Shown here piece by piece: positions 1 to 6,425 of a stretch of 14,697 nucleotides of DNA. The position numbers and the translations under genes were made by a program. The notes under the pieces were generated by a model. It ran no database searches. It worked only from the letters and a program-made list of their open reading frames with translations, and was not told the DNA's origin. The stretch comes from Verrucomicrobiota bacterium (GTDB taxonomy: Bacteria; Verrucomicrobiota; Verrucomicrobiia; Limisphaerales; UBA9464), in NCBI GenBank assembly GCA_947464705.1, contig CANHYD010000017.1:1-14697 (forward strand). The letters are read 5' to 3'. Position 1 is the stretch's first letter; the number at the start of each line of letters is the position of its first letter.

Positions 1-1
1 C

Positions 2-2932
2 CGGGTCCAGGGCCTCTTGGACTCCATGGCCCAGGAGGTGGAATCGGAGGTCCCGCGCCATGCGGCCCGCTGGTCGAGCCTCGGCGGCATGAGTGCCTCC
101 GGACGCGCCTCGGCCTTGGCCGACATGAAGAAGTTCATCGATGCCCGTTCCGATGGATTCCTGGCCGAGATCCAAAGCCGGCTCAGCCTGTCCCCCGCTG
201 TCGCGGTAACCCTCGGAGTCAGCGGCCCGCAGCACGGACGGATCCTTGTCGAGGGCGTGCCCACCGAGCCGGGAGTCCACCGACTCTTCCCCGGAATTCC
301 GCTGACGTTGACCGCCGAGGCGGCACCGGGTTTTCGTTTCGTTCGCTGGAACGGCACCGCAGGCGATCTCGCCACCACGGCCACCACCACACGGGTGCTG
401 ACCGGCACTACCACCCTCACGGCCGAGTTCGCCCCGTCCGAAGAACGGATGATCGGCGGCATCCTCCAGGCGACGACTTCCCTGGTGGCCGGGGCCACCT
501 ACTCGCTGGATTCTGACCTCATCATCCCGCCTGGCCTCGCCCTCAATGTCCCTGCGGGCATCACGCTGCACATGCCAAGTGGCCGCCATCTGCGGGTCCA
601 GGGCGCTCTGAACGTGGAAGGCAGTGCTGCGGCCCCGGTGCGCATCCTCGGCCGTGACGGGGCACGCTGGGGCGGCATCAGTTTTGAGAATCCAGACGCG
701 CCCAGCGCGCTGCGCCACCTCGTGATTCGCCAGGCGACGCGCGGGGCCAACCCGGTGGTCTACCCCTCGGCGATCTCCGGACTCAACGCCACCCTGCTCA
801 TCGAACACCTGGATATCGATCGCTGCGACGGCCCGATCTTTTGCCGCGGTGGCTCCATCATCCTGCGTCACAGCCGACTCCACACGCCCTACACCGGCGA
901 CTGCATCAACGTGAAACGTGGCGCTGCGCTCATCGAGGACAGCGACTTCATCGGGAACAACGCCCCGGACACCGATGCGATCGACTACGATGGCGTCTTG
1001 GGAGGCATCATCCGGAACAGCCGCATCCATCGGTTCCAGGGGCCCAATTGCGACGGCATCGACATTGGCGAAGAGGCCCAAGACATCCTCATCGAAAACA
1101 ACCGCATCTACTTCAATTCCGACAAAGGCGTCTCCGTGGGCCAGGGCTCCACGGTGCTCCTGAAGAACAACCTGGTGGTTGGCTGCGCCCTGGGCGTGGG
1201 AGTGAAAGATGCCGGATCGCGGGCCATCGTGGACCAGAACACCTTTGTGGACTGCGGCATTGGCGTGGACGTGTACGAAAAGAACTTCGGCGTGGGGGGC
1301 GGATCGGCCTTCGTCACCAACAGCATTTTCTCCAAGAGCTCCATCGTTCCGGCGCAGGTCGATGCCTTGTCCCAACTCGTGGTGTCCTACTGCCTATCGG
1401 ACACCGTGGCGATCACCACCCCGGGATCCCGCAATCTGCTCTCGAACCCGCTGTTCGTCGCCCCTCGGCTGTTGGATTTCAGCCTCCAACCAACCTCGCC
1501 CGCCATCAATACCGGTGATCCCCTCCATGTGGCAGATCCCGACGGGACCCGTGCCGACATCGGGGCACGCTACCAGTACCAGCCCAGCGACTATCCTTAC
1601 GCCCTCACCCCAACGGTGGTCATCGACGAGATCCTGGCCAACTCCGAAGGCGACCAAGACTGGATCGAACTCTTCAACCGCTCCTCCAGCTCCGTGGATA
1701 TCAGCGGATGGTTTCTCAGCGACAGCGCCAGCGACTTGCGGAAATACCGCATCCCCGCGGGGACCCGCCTCGAACCGGGCGAGCGCATCGTGTTGGGAGA
1801 ACAGCAGCACTTCGGCCTGGCCTCGTTGGATGTGGGCCGGATCACCGGCTTCGCCCTGAGCGACGTGGGGGAGACCCTCTACCTCAGCTCGGCCACCGGT
1901 GATGAACTCACCGATTACCGAACCCAGGAAGGGTTTGGCGCGTCACTCCCGGGCGAGACTCTGGGCAATTATCGCAAGGCCTCGACCGACACCTGGAACT
2001 TCATCCCCTTGCAAACCCCGACTCCCGGCAAGGCCAACAGCGCACCGCGCATCGGTCCCATTGTGATCTCGGAGATCTTCTATGCGGCGGCGACCGATCC
2101 CGACCTCGAGTTCCTGGAACTCCTGAACATCACGGCTGCTCCCGTGCCGCTCTACGACAGCGTCCGAAGCGCTCCCTGGAGCATCACTGACGGGATCGTT
2201 TTGAAGTTCCCCTCCGACCCGCCGCTCATCGTGGGCTCGGGCGAGCGCCTGGTCCTGACGCGCAGCCTGTCTCACTTCAACGCGGCCTTCACCGTACCGG
2301 TCGGGACCCGTGTCTTGGAATGGACCACCGGCCGATTGGCCAACGAAGGAGAGTCCGTGCAACTCGGCCGGCCCGCCGGACTGGACGACGCTGGGGTGCG
2401 TCAATTTGCCCGAGTGGACCGCGTCAACTACGACCGCAGCGCCCCCTGGCCCGCCGGAGCCGCGGGGTCGGGGCAATCCCTGCAAAAGCGGGTGGAGAGT
2501 GGGTACGGCAACGATCCGTCTGCATGGCTTGGAGCAGTGCCCACCCCGGGGACCGGCCTCATGGGTTTGCCTTTCTCCGATTGGATCACCTCGCAAGGGC
2601 TCCCCGAAGGCCAACAAGGCCCCCGCCATGATCCGGATCGGGATGGTCGACCCAACCTCCTGGAATTCGCCCTCGGCAGCCATCCGCTCACCGCGGACAC
2701 CGGCCTTCCCCTGCTACTGAGTCTGACCACCGAACCGGCCACACTGCGCTTTGCGCTGCGACTGGATCGACCGGGGGTCACGGTAAAACTCCAGACCACC
2801 ACCGACCTGGGAGGTGGCATCTGGACCGAGTTGCCCAGCGAGGTTCTTTCGACCGAGGGCTCGATTCAAACCCGCCTTGCGCGGCACACCAGCGACACGG
2901 CCACGCGGTTTTTCCGCCTCGTCGCCCAGTGA
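2..2932 (+). CDS. Partial secreted CotH-end / InlB-repeat / beta-helix / lamin-tail protein
   Basis: The frame is open from the first complete codon (base 2) and ends at TGA 2930-2932, so the N-terminus is missing. Residue numbers count from the TTG at 17. Residues 1-58 (with EVPRHAARW and a helical stretch after it) resemble the end of a CotH-kinase-like domain in verrucomicrobial surface proteins. Residues 62-140 resemble an InlB-type B-repeat (GFRFVRWNG, LTAEFAP). Residues 155-520 look like a right-handed parallel beta-helix, closed by the usual SNPLF, SPAINTGDP and ADIGAR motifs. Two lamin-tail-like domains follow at about 531-665 (VVIDEIL, DWIELFN, DISGWFLSD) and 681-810 (IVISEIFY, LEFLELLN). 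Residues 871-894 hold a DPDRDGRPNLLEFALG motif and the end is a beta-rich C-terminal domain (RFFRL). I infer a cell-surface or secreted protein, possibly for glycan binding or attachment; no catalytic residues are visible. An upstream operon partner cannot be seen. Confidence 0.85.
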   Translation, partial: RVQGLLDSMAQEVESEVPRHAARWSSLGGMSASGRASALADMKKFIDARSDGFLAEIQSRLSLSPAVAVTLGVSGPQHGRILVEGVPTEPGVHRLFPGIPLTLTAEAAPGFRFVRWNGTAGDLATTATTTRVLTGTTTLTAEFAPSEERMIGGILQATTSLVAGATYSLDSDLIIPPGLALNVPAGITLHMPSGRHLRVQGALNVEGSAAAPVRILGRDGARWGGISFENPDAPSALRHLVIRQATRGANPVVYPSAISGLNATLLIEHLDIDRCDGPIFCRGGSIILRHSRLHTPYTGDCINVKRGAALIEDSDFIGNNAPDTDAIDYDGVLGGIIRNSRIHRFQGPNCDGIDIGEEAQDILIENNRIYFNSDKGVSVGQGSTVLLKNNLVVGCALGVGVKDAGSRAIVDQNTFVDCGIGVDVYEKNFGVGGGSAFVTNSIFSKSSIVPAQVDALSQLVVSYCLSDTVAITTPGSRNLLSNPLFVAPRLLDFSLQPTSPAINTGDPLHVADPDGTRADIGARYQYQPSDYPYALTPTVVIDEILANSEGDQDWIELFNRSSSSVDISGWFLSDSASDLRKYRIPAGTRLEPGERIVLGEQQHFGLASLDVGRITGFALSDVGETLYLSSATGDELTDYRTQEGFGASLPGETLGNYRKASTDTWNFIPLQTPTPGKANSAPRIGPIVISEIFYAAATDPDLEFLELLNITAAPVPLYDSVRSAPWSITDGIVLKFPSDPPLIVGSGERLVLTRSLSHFNAAFTVPVGTRVLEWTTGRLANEGESVQLGRPAGLDDAGVRQFARVDRVNYDRSAPWPAGAAGSGQSLQKRVESGYGNDPSAWLGAVPTPGTGLMGLPFSDWITSQGLPEGQQGPRHDPDRDGRPNLLEFALGSHPLTADTGLPLLLSLTTEPATLRFALRLDRPGVTVKLQTTTDLGGGIWTELPSEVLSTEGSIQTRLARHTSDTATRFFRLVAQ

Positions 2933-2950
2933 CCGAGGATTGATCTCATC

Positions 2951-2990
2951 CCCCATCACCACGCATCACCCCCCATTGCCACGCAAGAAT
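2951..2990. repeat. Two-copy 20-bp imperfect direct repeat
   Basis: Two adjacent 20-bp units (2951-2970 and 2971-2990) share CCCCAT, two changed bases, then CCACGCA, so 13 of the first 15 positions match. They lie in the 185-bp gap between the surface-protein gene and the CBS gene. No clear hairpin terminator or strong promoter is visible in this gap. The function is unknown and the repeat may be chance or slippage. Confidence 0.4.
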
Positions 2991-3117
2991 CCCGACCGGC
3001 GGAATTTCAATTTGTGGGAGGCGGTTTCAGAAGAGCCATCCCTCTGCCGATGTCTCAAGCACAACACCTGGGCCCCTCATCTCATCGGAAGTGGGACACT
3101 GACGGTGCCATCACCCA

Positions 3118-3750
3118 ATGATCGTGGACATGTGCATGACCCGCAGCGTGGAAACCGTCACCCCGGAAACCCCGCTTACCGAGGCCGTGCATCGGATGAA
3201 CGCCCGGAACATCCGTCGCCTGGTGGTCGTCAAAGGCCGGGCCATCTTCGGCGTGGTGTGCAAGCAGGATATCGTCCGGTCCTTTCCCCCGGACCTCAAT
3301 CCGTTCTCGGTGGCCGGCATCGACGGTCTTCCTTCCCTGAGCACCGTGGCCGACGTGCTGAGCAGCCCCGCCATCACCATCGAAGCCGATCAACCCATCG
3401 AAGCAGCGGCACGACGCATGACAGAGCACCACATCGGTGGGCTTCCGGTGATTCAGGGGGACAAACTGGTGGGTATCATCACCGAGTCGGACATTTTCCG
3501 AGTCTTCAGCAAGTTGCTCAGTGGGCAACCGGGTTCCACACGGATCACCTTCGACATCACCGACAAAGCAAATGCCCTGGGTTCGTGGGTCCGACTGTGT
3601 GAGGAGCTGAAATTGGAACTTACCAGCCTCATTACCTTCACCGACGGAGCCCGCCGCCTCGCCGTGGCCCGCGTCCAAGGAGCCAACACCGCGCGCCTCA
3701 TCGACCGCCTCTGGGACACCGGCCAATCCGTGCTCAACGTGATCGAGTGA
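3118..3750 (+). CDS. Tandem CBS-domain protein with C-terminal ACT-like segment
   Basis: This 210-residue protein has two CBS motifs: about 1-58 (MTRSVETVTPETPLTEAV through GVVCKQDIVRSF) and about 77-132 (VADVLSSPAITIEADQPIEA through GIITESDIFRVF). Paired CBS domains normally form a Bateman module that binds adenine nucleotides. Residues 140-210 (TRITFDITDKANALG through VLNVIE) look like an ACT-type small-ligand-binding fold, as in CBS-ACT proteins; this part is less certain. No signal peptide or membrane segment is seen, so it is probably a cytoplasmic energy or metabolite sensor. The start is the ATG at 3118. No good Shine-Dalgarno sequence precedes it, and ATGs at 3130 and 3136 are in-frame alternatives, but the first places the CBS domain at the usual distance. 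It has no close same-strand partner, so its target cannot be read from context. Confidence 0.85.
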   Translation: MIVDMCMTRSVETVTPETPLTEAVHRMNARNIRRLVVVKGRAIFGVVCKQDIVRSFPPDLNPFSVAGIDGLPSLSTVADVLSSPAITIEADQPIEAAARRMTEHHIGGLPVIQGDKLVGIITESDIFRVFSKLLSGQPGSTRITFDITDKANALGSWVRLCEELKLELTSLITFTDGARRLAVARVQGANTARLIDRLWDTGQSVLNVIE

Positions 3751-3760
3751 GAAGCGGGGA

Positions 3761-3790
3761 TGCGGCGGAATGCGGTGGAGTGCGGTAGAC
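3761..3790. repeat. Three-unit 10-bp imperfect tandem repeat
   Basis: The units are TGCGGCGGAA, TGCGGTGGAG and TGCGGTAGAC, head to tail, starting 10 bp after the CBS stop codon. They are not part of an obvious hairpin. They may be a slippage product; the function is unknown. Confidence 0.5.
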
Positions 3791-3834
3791 TTAAAATGCA
3801 GTGCACCGGGAAGACCGCCGAAGTGTTGGGTCGG

Positions 3835-3854
3835 TCGGGGGGAGGAACCCCCGA
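3835..3854 (-). terminator. Possible tRNA-Ser terminator hairpin
   Basis: A perfect 7-bp inverted repeat, TCGGGGG (3835-3841) and CCCCCGA (3848-3854), encloses a 6-nt loop. It begins 8 bp beyond the encoded CCA end of the minus-strand tRNA, a plausible place for a transcript end. No U-run follows on the minus strand, so intrinsic termination is not certain. It could instead serve the plus-strand CBS transcript or be a processing signal. Confidence 0.4.
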
Positions 3855-3862
3855 GACAGAGC

Positions 3863-3952
3863 TGGCGGAAGGGGAGGGATTTGAACCCCCGGTACCCTTG
3901 CGAGTACGCCTGATTTCGAGTCAGGTGCCTTCAACCACTCAGCCACCCTTCC
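3863..3952 (-). tRNA. tRNA-Ser (anticodon CGA)
   Basis: Read on the minus strand, the 90-nt gene begins GGAAGGG and ends CCCTTCC, then discriminator G and an encoded CCA (complement of 3863-3865). It contains the serine-type D-arm GTGGCTGAGTGGTTGAAGGC. The anticodon loop is CTCGAAA on a 5-bp CCTGA/TCAGG stem, giving anticodon CGA (plus-strand 3916-3918), which reads UCG. The long class II variable arm is GTACTC-GCAA-GGGTAC with one wobble pair. The T-arm is GGGGG-TTCAAAT-CCCTC. All parts match a functional tRNA-Ser. No clear promoter was recognised upstream (above 3952). Confidence 0.96.
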
Positions 3953-4220
3953 GCGACTCTTTGTCTCCGAAACCTGTTCGGTCTGGAGGACTCAGGAAGA
4001 CTGTCGCGCCGGCCAAAGCCCGCAACGTCTTCTTGAGCTGCTATGCAACCGGCTTCCCTGCCTCGCCGGCAAGCCCAAAAACAGCCCTGAGCTGTGATCC
4101 ACCTCAGGACCCACGGCCTAGGAAGATTCGGATGCTGCGGGAGTGGGCGATAGCCAACGCCAGCAGACACCAGACGGCAGCGGGTCCGATCCCATGGTGC
4201 CTACAACGAAAAGCCCTGTC
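3953..4220. other. Intergenic stretch without recognised gene
   Basis: Between the tRNA 5' end and the first repeat copy I see no convincing coding region. ORFs here are short, cross the tRNA or the repeat, and match no family I know. A 10-bp direct repeat CGGCAGCGGG occurs at 4175-4184 and again at 4221-4230, where it begins the structured repeat. Confidence 0.5.
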
Positions 4221-4287
4221 CGGCAGCGGGATGGGGCCGAAGTCCGCGTTGGAAGCGATCACACCCCTCCCTCGCGCACAGCGCGAA
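4221..4287 (+). repeat. Structured repeat, copy A (left half only)
   Basis: This is the left half of the repeat seen complete at 6117-6240 and 6301-6425. It shares CGGCAGCGGGATGGGGCCG, then CGCGTTGGAAGCGATCA and the hairpin TCGCGC-ACA-GCGCGA. Similarity stops after GCGCGAA at 4287, where the following bases no longer match the full units. The missing right half appears in the same orientation at 6055-6116, on the far side of the ATPase gene. Confidence 0.85.
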
Positions 4288-4519
4288 TGTAAACTCCGTT
4301 GGGGAACGCCGCGCCTCCGCTCATAGCTGAGGCCCTTGGGGAAGTGGCAAACGCACTTCTGCTCGTCCATGATAACATTTGAGATGAGTGATGGGCCTTG
4401 CCAAGGCTGTGAGCAACCGAGACGGACACCCGCCTGAGTCCAGAATTCGGAAATCGATTCCTGACCCCGACTCCTGACCTCGTTCTCGTTTCCGCTTGGG
4501 GCGGCGGGAGGCATGGCTG
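4288..4519. other. Non-coding flank downstream of the ATPase gene
   Basis: This stretch lies between the break in repeat copy A and the ATPase stop codon. No credible gene was found. A minus-strand ORF running through here crosses the repeat and has no recognisable domain. The octamer TCCTGACC occurs at 4459-4466 and 4472-4479 (13-bp spacing). No clear terminator for the ATPase gene is seen. Confidence 0.45.
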
Positions 4520-5698
4520 CTACAAGTTCGGCATCGCCCGGAGCATGAACTCATCGAATAGCGGCACCGTGAACGCCAGGTCGCCGTGGGTCGGACTGTA
4601 AATCATTCCCTTCTGAATCAGCTTCGCCCGGCCCGGCCCAAGGCTGTTGATGTTCACGCCCATTGCTTCGGCAATATCAGCACTGCGGTGTGCCCCTGCC
4701 CCAAATCCCGCCATGGCGCGCAGGAAGCGCTTCTCTCCCGGCGTCAGCCGGTCGAAGCGGACACGGAAAAAATTGGCATCCAGACGCTCAATCACCGTCG
4801 CGGTGGCCGCCTGCACCACTTCCAAGGTGATGGGTGGCCCAGCGGCACGATTCCACGACTGATAGCCCCATTCCTGAATGAAATACGGATAGCCCTGCGT
4901 CAGCCGGAAAATCTCCTTCAGCGCGGCGGCTTCAAAATCCACGCCCACCGCCTTGGTCGGGTCTTGCAGCGCTTTGTTGGCGTCCGGCTCGGACAGAGCG
5001 CCGACGTCCGGGAAGCTGAACAACCGCTCCGCGTAGGATTTGGATTCACCGGCGAGGCGCGGCAGAATCGGAAGGCCCGCGCCGATTAGCACCATTGGCA
5101 ACTGCCGCTGTTGCATCTTGTGCATGGCCATAATGAGCGCGCTCAGTTCCTGGGCGCTGAAATACTGAAGCTCGTCTATCAGCAGCGCCACCGGCGTCTT
5201 TCGTTCCTCGGCGGCTTCGGCCACGGCCATGAACAGGTTGGGCAGGTCACTTTCCAAATCTCCGCTGTCCGCCGAGCCCTTTTCGGGTTCTATGTCCAAG
5301 CCGACCTCAATGTCTCCCATCGCCACCTTGACGCCATTCATGAACCCCTTGAGCACCGCCAGCCCGCGCTTGGCCTTGTCGCCTGCGCCCGCTACGCGAT
5401 CCAACTCGAAGAGCAGTTTGCGCAACGGCGGCACCAGCATGGCGGCCAGCGCTTTGTCCTCGTGCGCTTCCAATGGCACCGTGCGGTAGCCGGTCTTGGC
5501 CGCGAGTCGCTCAATTTCATTGAGCAACACTGTCTTGCCCACACCCCGCAGACCGGTCAGCAGGAGGCTTTTTTCGGGGCGCTTTTCCTTCACGCGACCC
5601 AAGAGCACGCGGGCTTGCTCAAGAATTCCTTCGCGTCCGACCAGTTCCGGCGGCGGTGAGCCTGCACCGGGTGAGAACGGATTTTTAATGGTGTCCAT
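4520..5698 (-). CDS. Solitary AAA+ ATPase (AAA_16/ORC-like) with C-terminal winged helix
   Basis: This 392-residue cytoplasmic protein has a clear P-loop, GLRGVGKT (49-56), preceded by LVGREGIL (19-26) as in ORC/Cdc6-like and AAA_16 ATPases. Walker B is VALLIDELQ (170-178, Asp175-Glu176). A sensor-1-like strand MVLIGAGLP (202-210), a possible arginine finger near 225 and a GYPYFIQEWGY helix (269-279) follow. About 318-385 looks like a winged-helix DNA-binding domain (LTPGEKRFLRAMA, DIAEAMGV). The start is the ATG at 5698; the upstream region is AT-rich with only a weak Shine-Dalgarno. It stands alone and lies between two half copies of a repeat and beside an IS remnant, which suggests lateral acquisition. 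The biological role is unknown. A defence or mobile-element function is possible, but no partner gene is present. Confidence 0.85.
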   Translation of the reverse strand: MDTIKNPFSPGAGSPPPELVGREGILEQARVLLGRVKEKRPEKSLLLTGLRGVGKTVLLNEIERLAAKTGYRTVPLEAHEDKALAAMLVPPLRKLLFELDRVAGAGDKAKRGLAVLKGFMNGVKVAMGDIEVGLDIEPEKGSADSGDLESDLPNLFMAVAEAAEERKTPVALLIDELQYFSAQELSALIMAMHKMQQRQLPMVLIGAGLPILPRLAGESKSYAERLFSFPDVGALSEPDANKALQDPTKAVGVDFEAAALKEIFRLTQGYPYFIQEWGYQSWNRAAGPPITLEVVQAATATVIERLDANFFRVRFDRLTPGEKRFLRAMAGFGAGAHRSADIAEAMGVNINSLGPGRAKLIQKGMIYSPTHGDLAFTVPLFDEFMLRAMPNL

Positions 5699-5734
5699 AG
5701 CAGATTTGGCGACTTCTAACTATTCCTAATGCTT

Positions 5735-5754
5735 TCTAGCTGTTTTCCGCTAGA
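5735..5754. promoter_or_regulatory. Inverted repeat upstream of the ATPase gene (possible operator)
   Basis: TCTAGC (5735-5740) and GCTAGA (5749-5754) form a perfect 6-bp dyad around 8 bp, about 37-56 bp upstream of the ATPase start in an AT-rich stretch. The position suits an operator or a 5'-leader hairpin. No regulator gene is nearby and no promoter boxes could be assigned with confidence. Confidence 0.35.
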
Positions 5755-5816
5755 CACCACTATAAACAGGTAGAAATGGGTCAGCAACGGGGCGATGACA
5801 CTTTCTGGCAGTATTC

Positions 5817-5966
5817 TTACACGTCTTGGTACTCCCACATGAGCCGGCGGAAGTCCTCCTCGATAGGCCGGACTTTCCACGTCGGGTCATCGCGACGAAG
5901 GTTTTCGAGGTGCGGCCACAAAATGGACCGTCGAATCCGGCCGATCGACGGCGCTAGCCTAGTCAT
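5817..5966 (-). CDS. Possible 49-residue small protein or gene remnant
   Basis: A minus-strand frame runs from ATG (plus-strand CAT 5964-5966) to TAA (5817-5819). Its composition looks more protein-like than the random frames around it: a basic start (SIGRIRRSILWPHLENLRRD) and an acidic/aromatic end (IEEDFRRLMWEYQDV). No domain is recognised, and there is only a weak purine stretch upstream of the ATG. It lies upstream of the ATPase gene on the same strand, 118 bp away, and abuts the IS fragment. It may be a real small gene or the tail of a larger gene cut by the IS. Confidence 0.3.
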   Translation of the reverse strand: MTRLAPSIGRIRRSILWPHLENLRRDDPTWKVRPIEEDFRRLMWEYQDV

Positions 5967-5971
5967 CGCAT

Positions 5972-6057
5972 CTCAGCGCTATGGAGAGCTTTTGGAGCAC
6001 CCTCAAACTCGAGATGGTCTACCGCCAAGACTTTGACTCCCACGAGCAAGCTCGCCG
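5972..6057 (+). pseudogene. IS3-family transposase (OrfB) C-terminal fragment
   Basis: The plus-strand translation LSAMESFWSTLKLEMVYRQ, then DFDSHEQARRS, closely resembles the block just before the C-terminus of IS3/IS150-type DDE transposases (usual pattern: ESF(F/W)..LK.E.vy...f.t..eAr..i). The normal continuation (FEYIE.FYN..R.HS.LGY) is absent: the frame runs directly into the structured repeat at about 6055. The catalytic D and D residues and the element ends are also missing. Only about 30 codons remain, so this is a dead remnant. Confidence 0.75.
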
Positions 6058-6116
6058 GAGCCTCCCCCGAGCTGCCTGTCGGGCGCAGGACCTGTCCTCA
6101 ACAAAAGGTACGCCAG
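6055..6116 (+). repeat. Structured repeat, copy D (right half only)
   Basis: Starting with GGAGCCTCCCCCGAGCT and followed by GGCGCAGGACC, this matches the right half of the full units. It then diverges before ending in TACGCCAGC, which copy C also has. It begins where the transposase fragment ends and runs directly into copy B. With copy A it would make almost one complete unit (only about AGCT and a few bases are absent). Confidence 0.7.
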
Positions 6117-6240
6117 CGTAGCGGGATGGGGCCGAAGCCCGCGTTGGAAGCGATCACACTCACCCCTCGCGCACAGCGCGAAAGCTGAACCTCCCCCAAG
6201 CTTACTGGCGGGCGCAGGACCCATACCGCGGAGCCTATAC
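6117..6240 (+). repeat. Structured repeat, copy B (full unit)
   Basis: The core 6121-6229 begins GCGGGATGGG and ends CCCATACCGC, an inverted repeat with one mismatch. Inside are GGGC-CGAA-GCCC, TCGCGC-ACA-GCGCGA and AAGCT...AGCTT, each able to form a hairpin. It is directly adjacent to copy D and is followed by a 60-bp non-repeated spacer (6241-6300) in which I see no feature. Confidence 0.85.
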
Positions 6241-6300
6241 CAACTGACCCCAGACAGCCGCGAGTCCCCTCCCTCGGAATCTATATCGACAACCACAGAG

Positions 6301-6425
6301 CGGCAGCGGGATGGGGCCGTAGCCCGCGTTGGAAGCGATCAACCCCTCCCTCGCGCGTAGCGCGAAAGCTGAGCCTCCCCCGAGCTTCCCAGCGGCGCAG
6401 GACCCATCCCGCGGAGCCTACGCCA
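6301..6425 (+). repeat. Structured repeat, copy C (full unit, at the operon 3' end)
   Basis: The core 6306-6412 is bounded by a perfect 10-bp terminal inverted repeat (GCGGGATGGG / CCCATCCCGC). Internal hairpins are GGGC-CGTA-GCCC, TCGCGC-GTA-GCGCGA and AAGCT...AGCTT. The core ends 5 bp from the DUF1501 stop codon (6418-6420), and the similarity tail (CCTACGCCAGC) reaches into the last codons of that gene. In the minus-strand transcript this would be a large stem structure right after the stop, so it may act as a terminator or mRNA stabiliser. Confidence 0.8.

Noticed and set aside
3863..3952. tRNA-Ser as attachment site for an integrated element carrying the ATPase
   Set aside because: The tRNA 3' end faces the CBS gene, away from the ATPase. 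No duplicated tRNA 3' segment and no integrase gene were seen.
3760..4326. Plus-strand ORF of 188 codons
   Set aside because: It runs across the tRNA-Ser gene and repeat copy A and resembles no family, so it is not coding.
4459..4479. Two TCCTGACC octamers 13 bp apart
   Set aside because: Only two short copies with no link to a gene or structure; too weak to call a feature on its own.
4104..4514. Minus-strand ORF of 136 codons
   Set aside because: It spans repeat copy A and non-coding flank, shows no domain and has a composition typical of random GC-rich frames.
4221..6425. CRISPR array
   Set aside because: Repeats are about 125 bp, few, unevenly spaced and partly truncated, and no cas genes are present.
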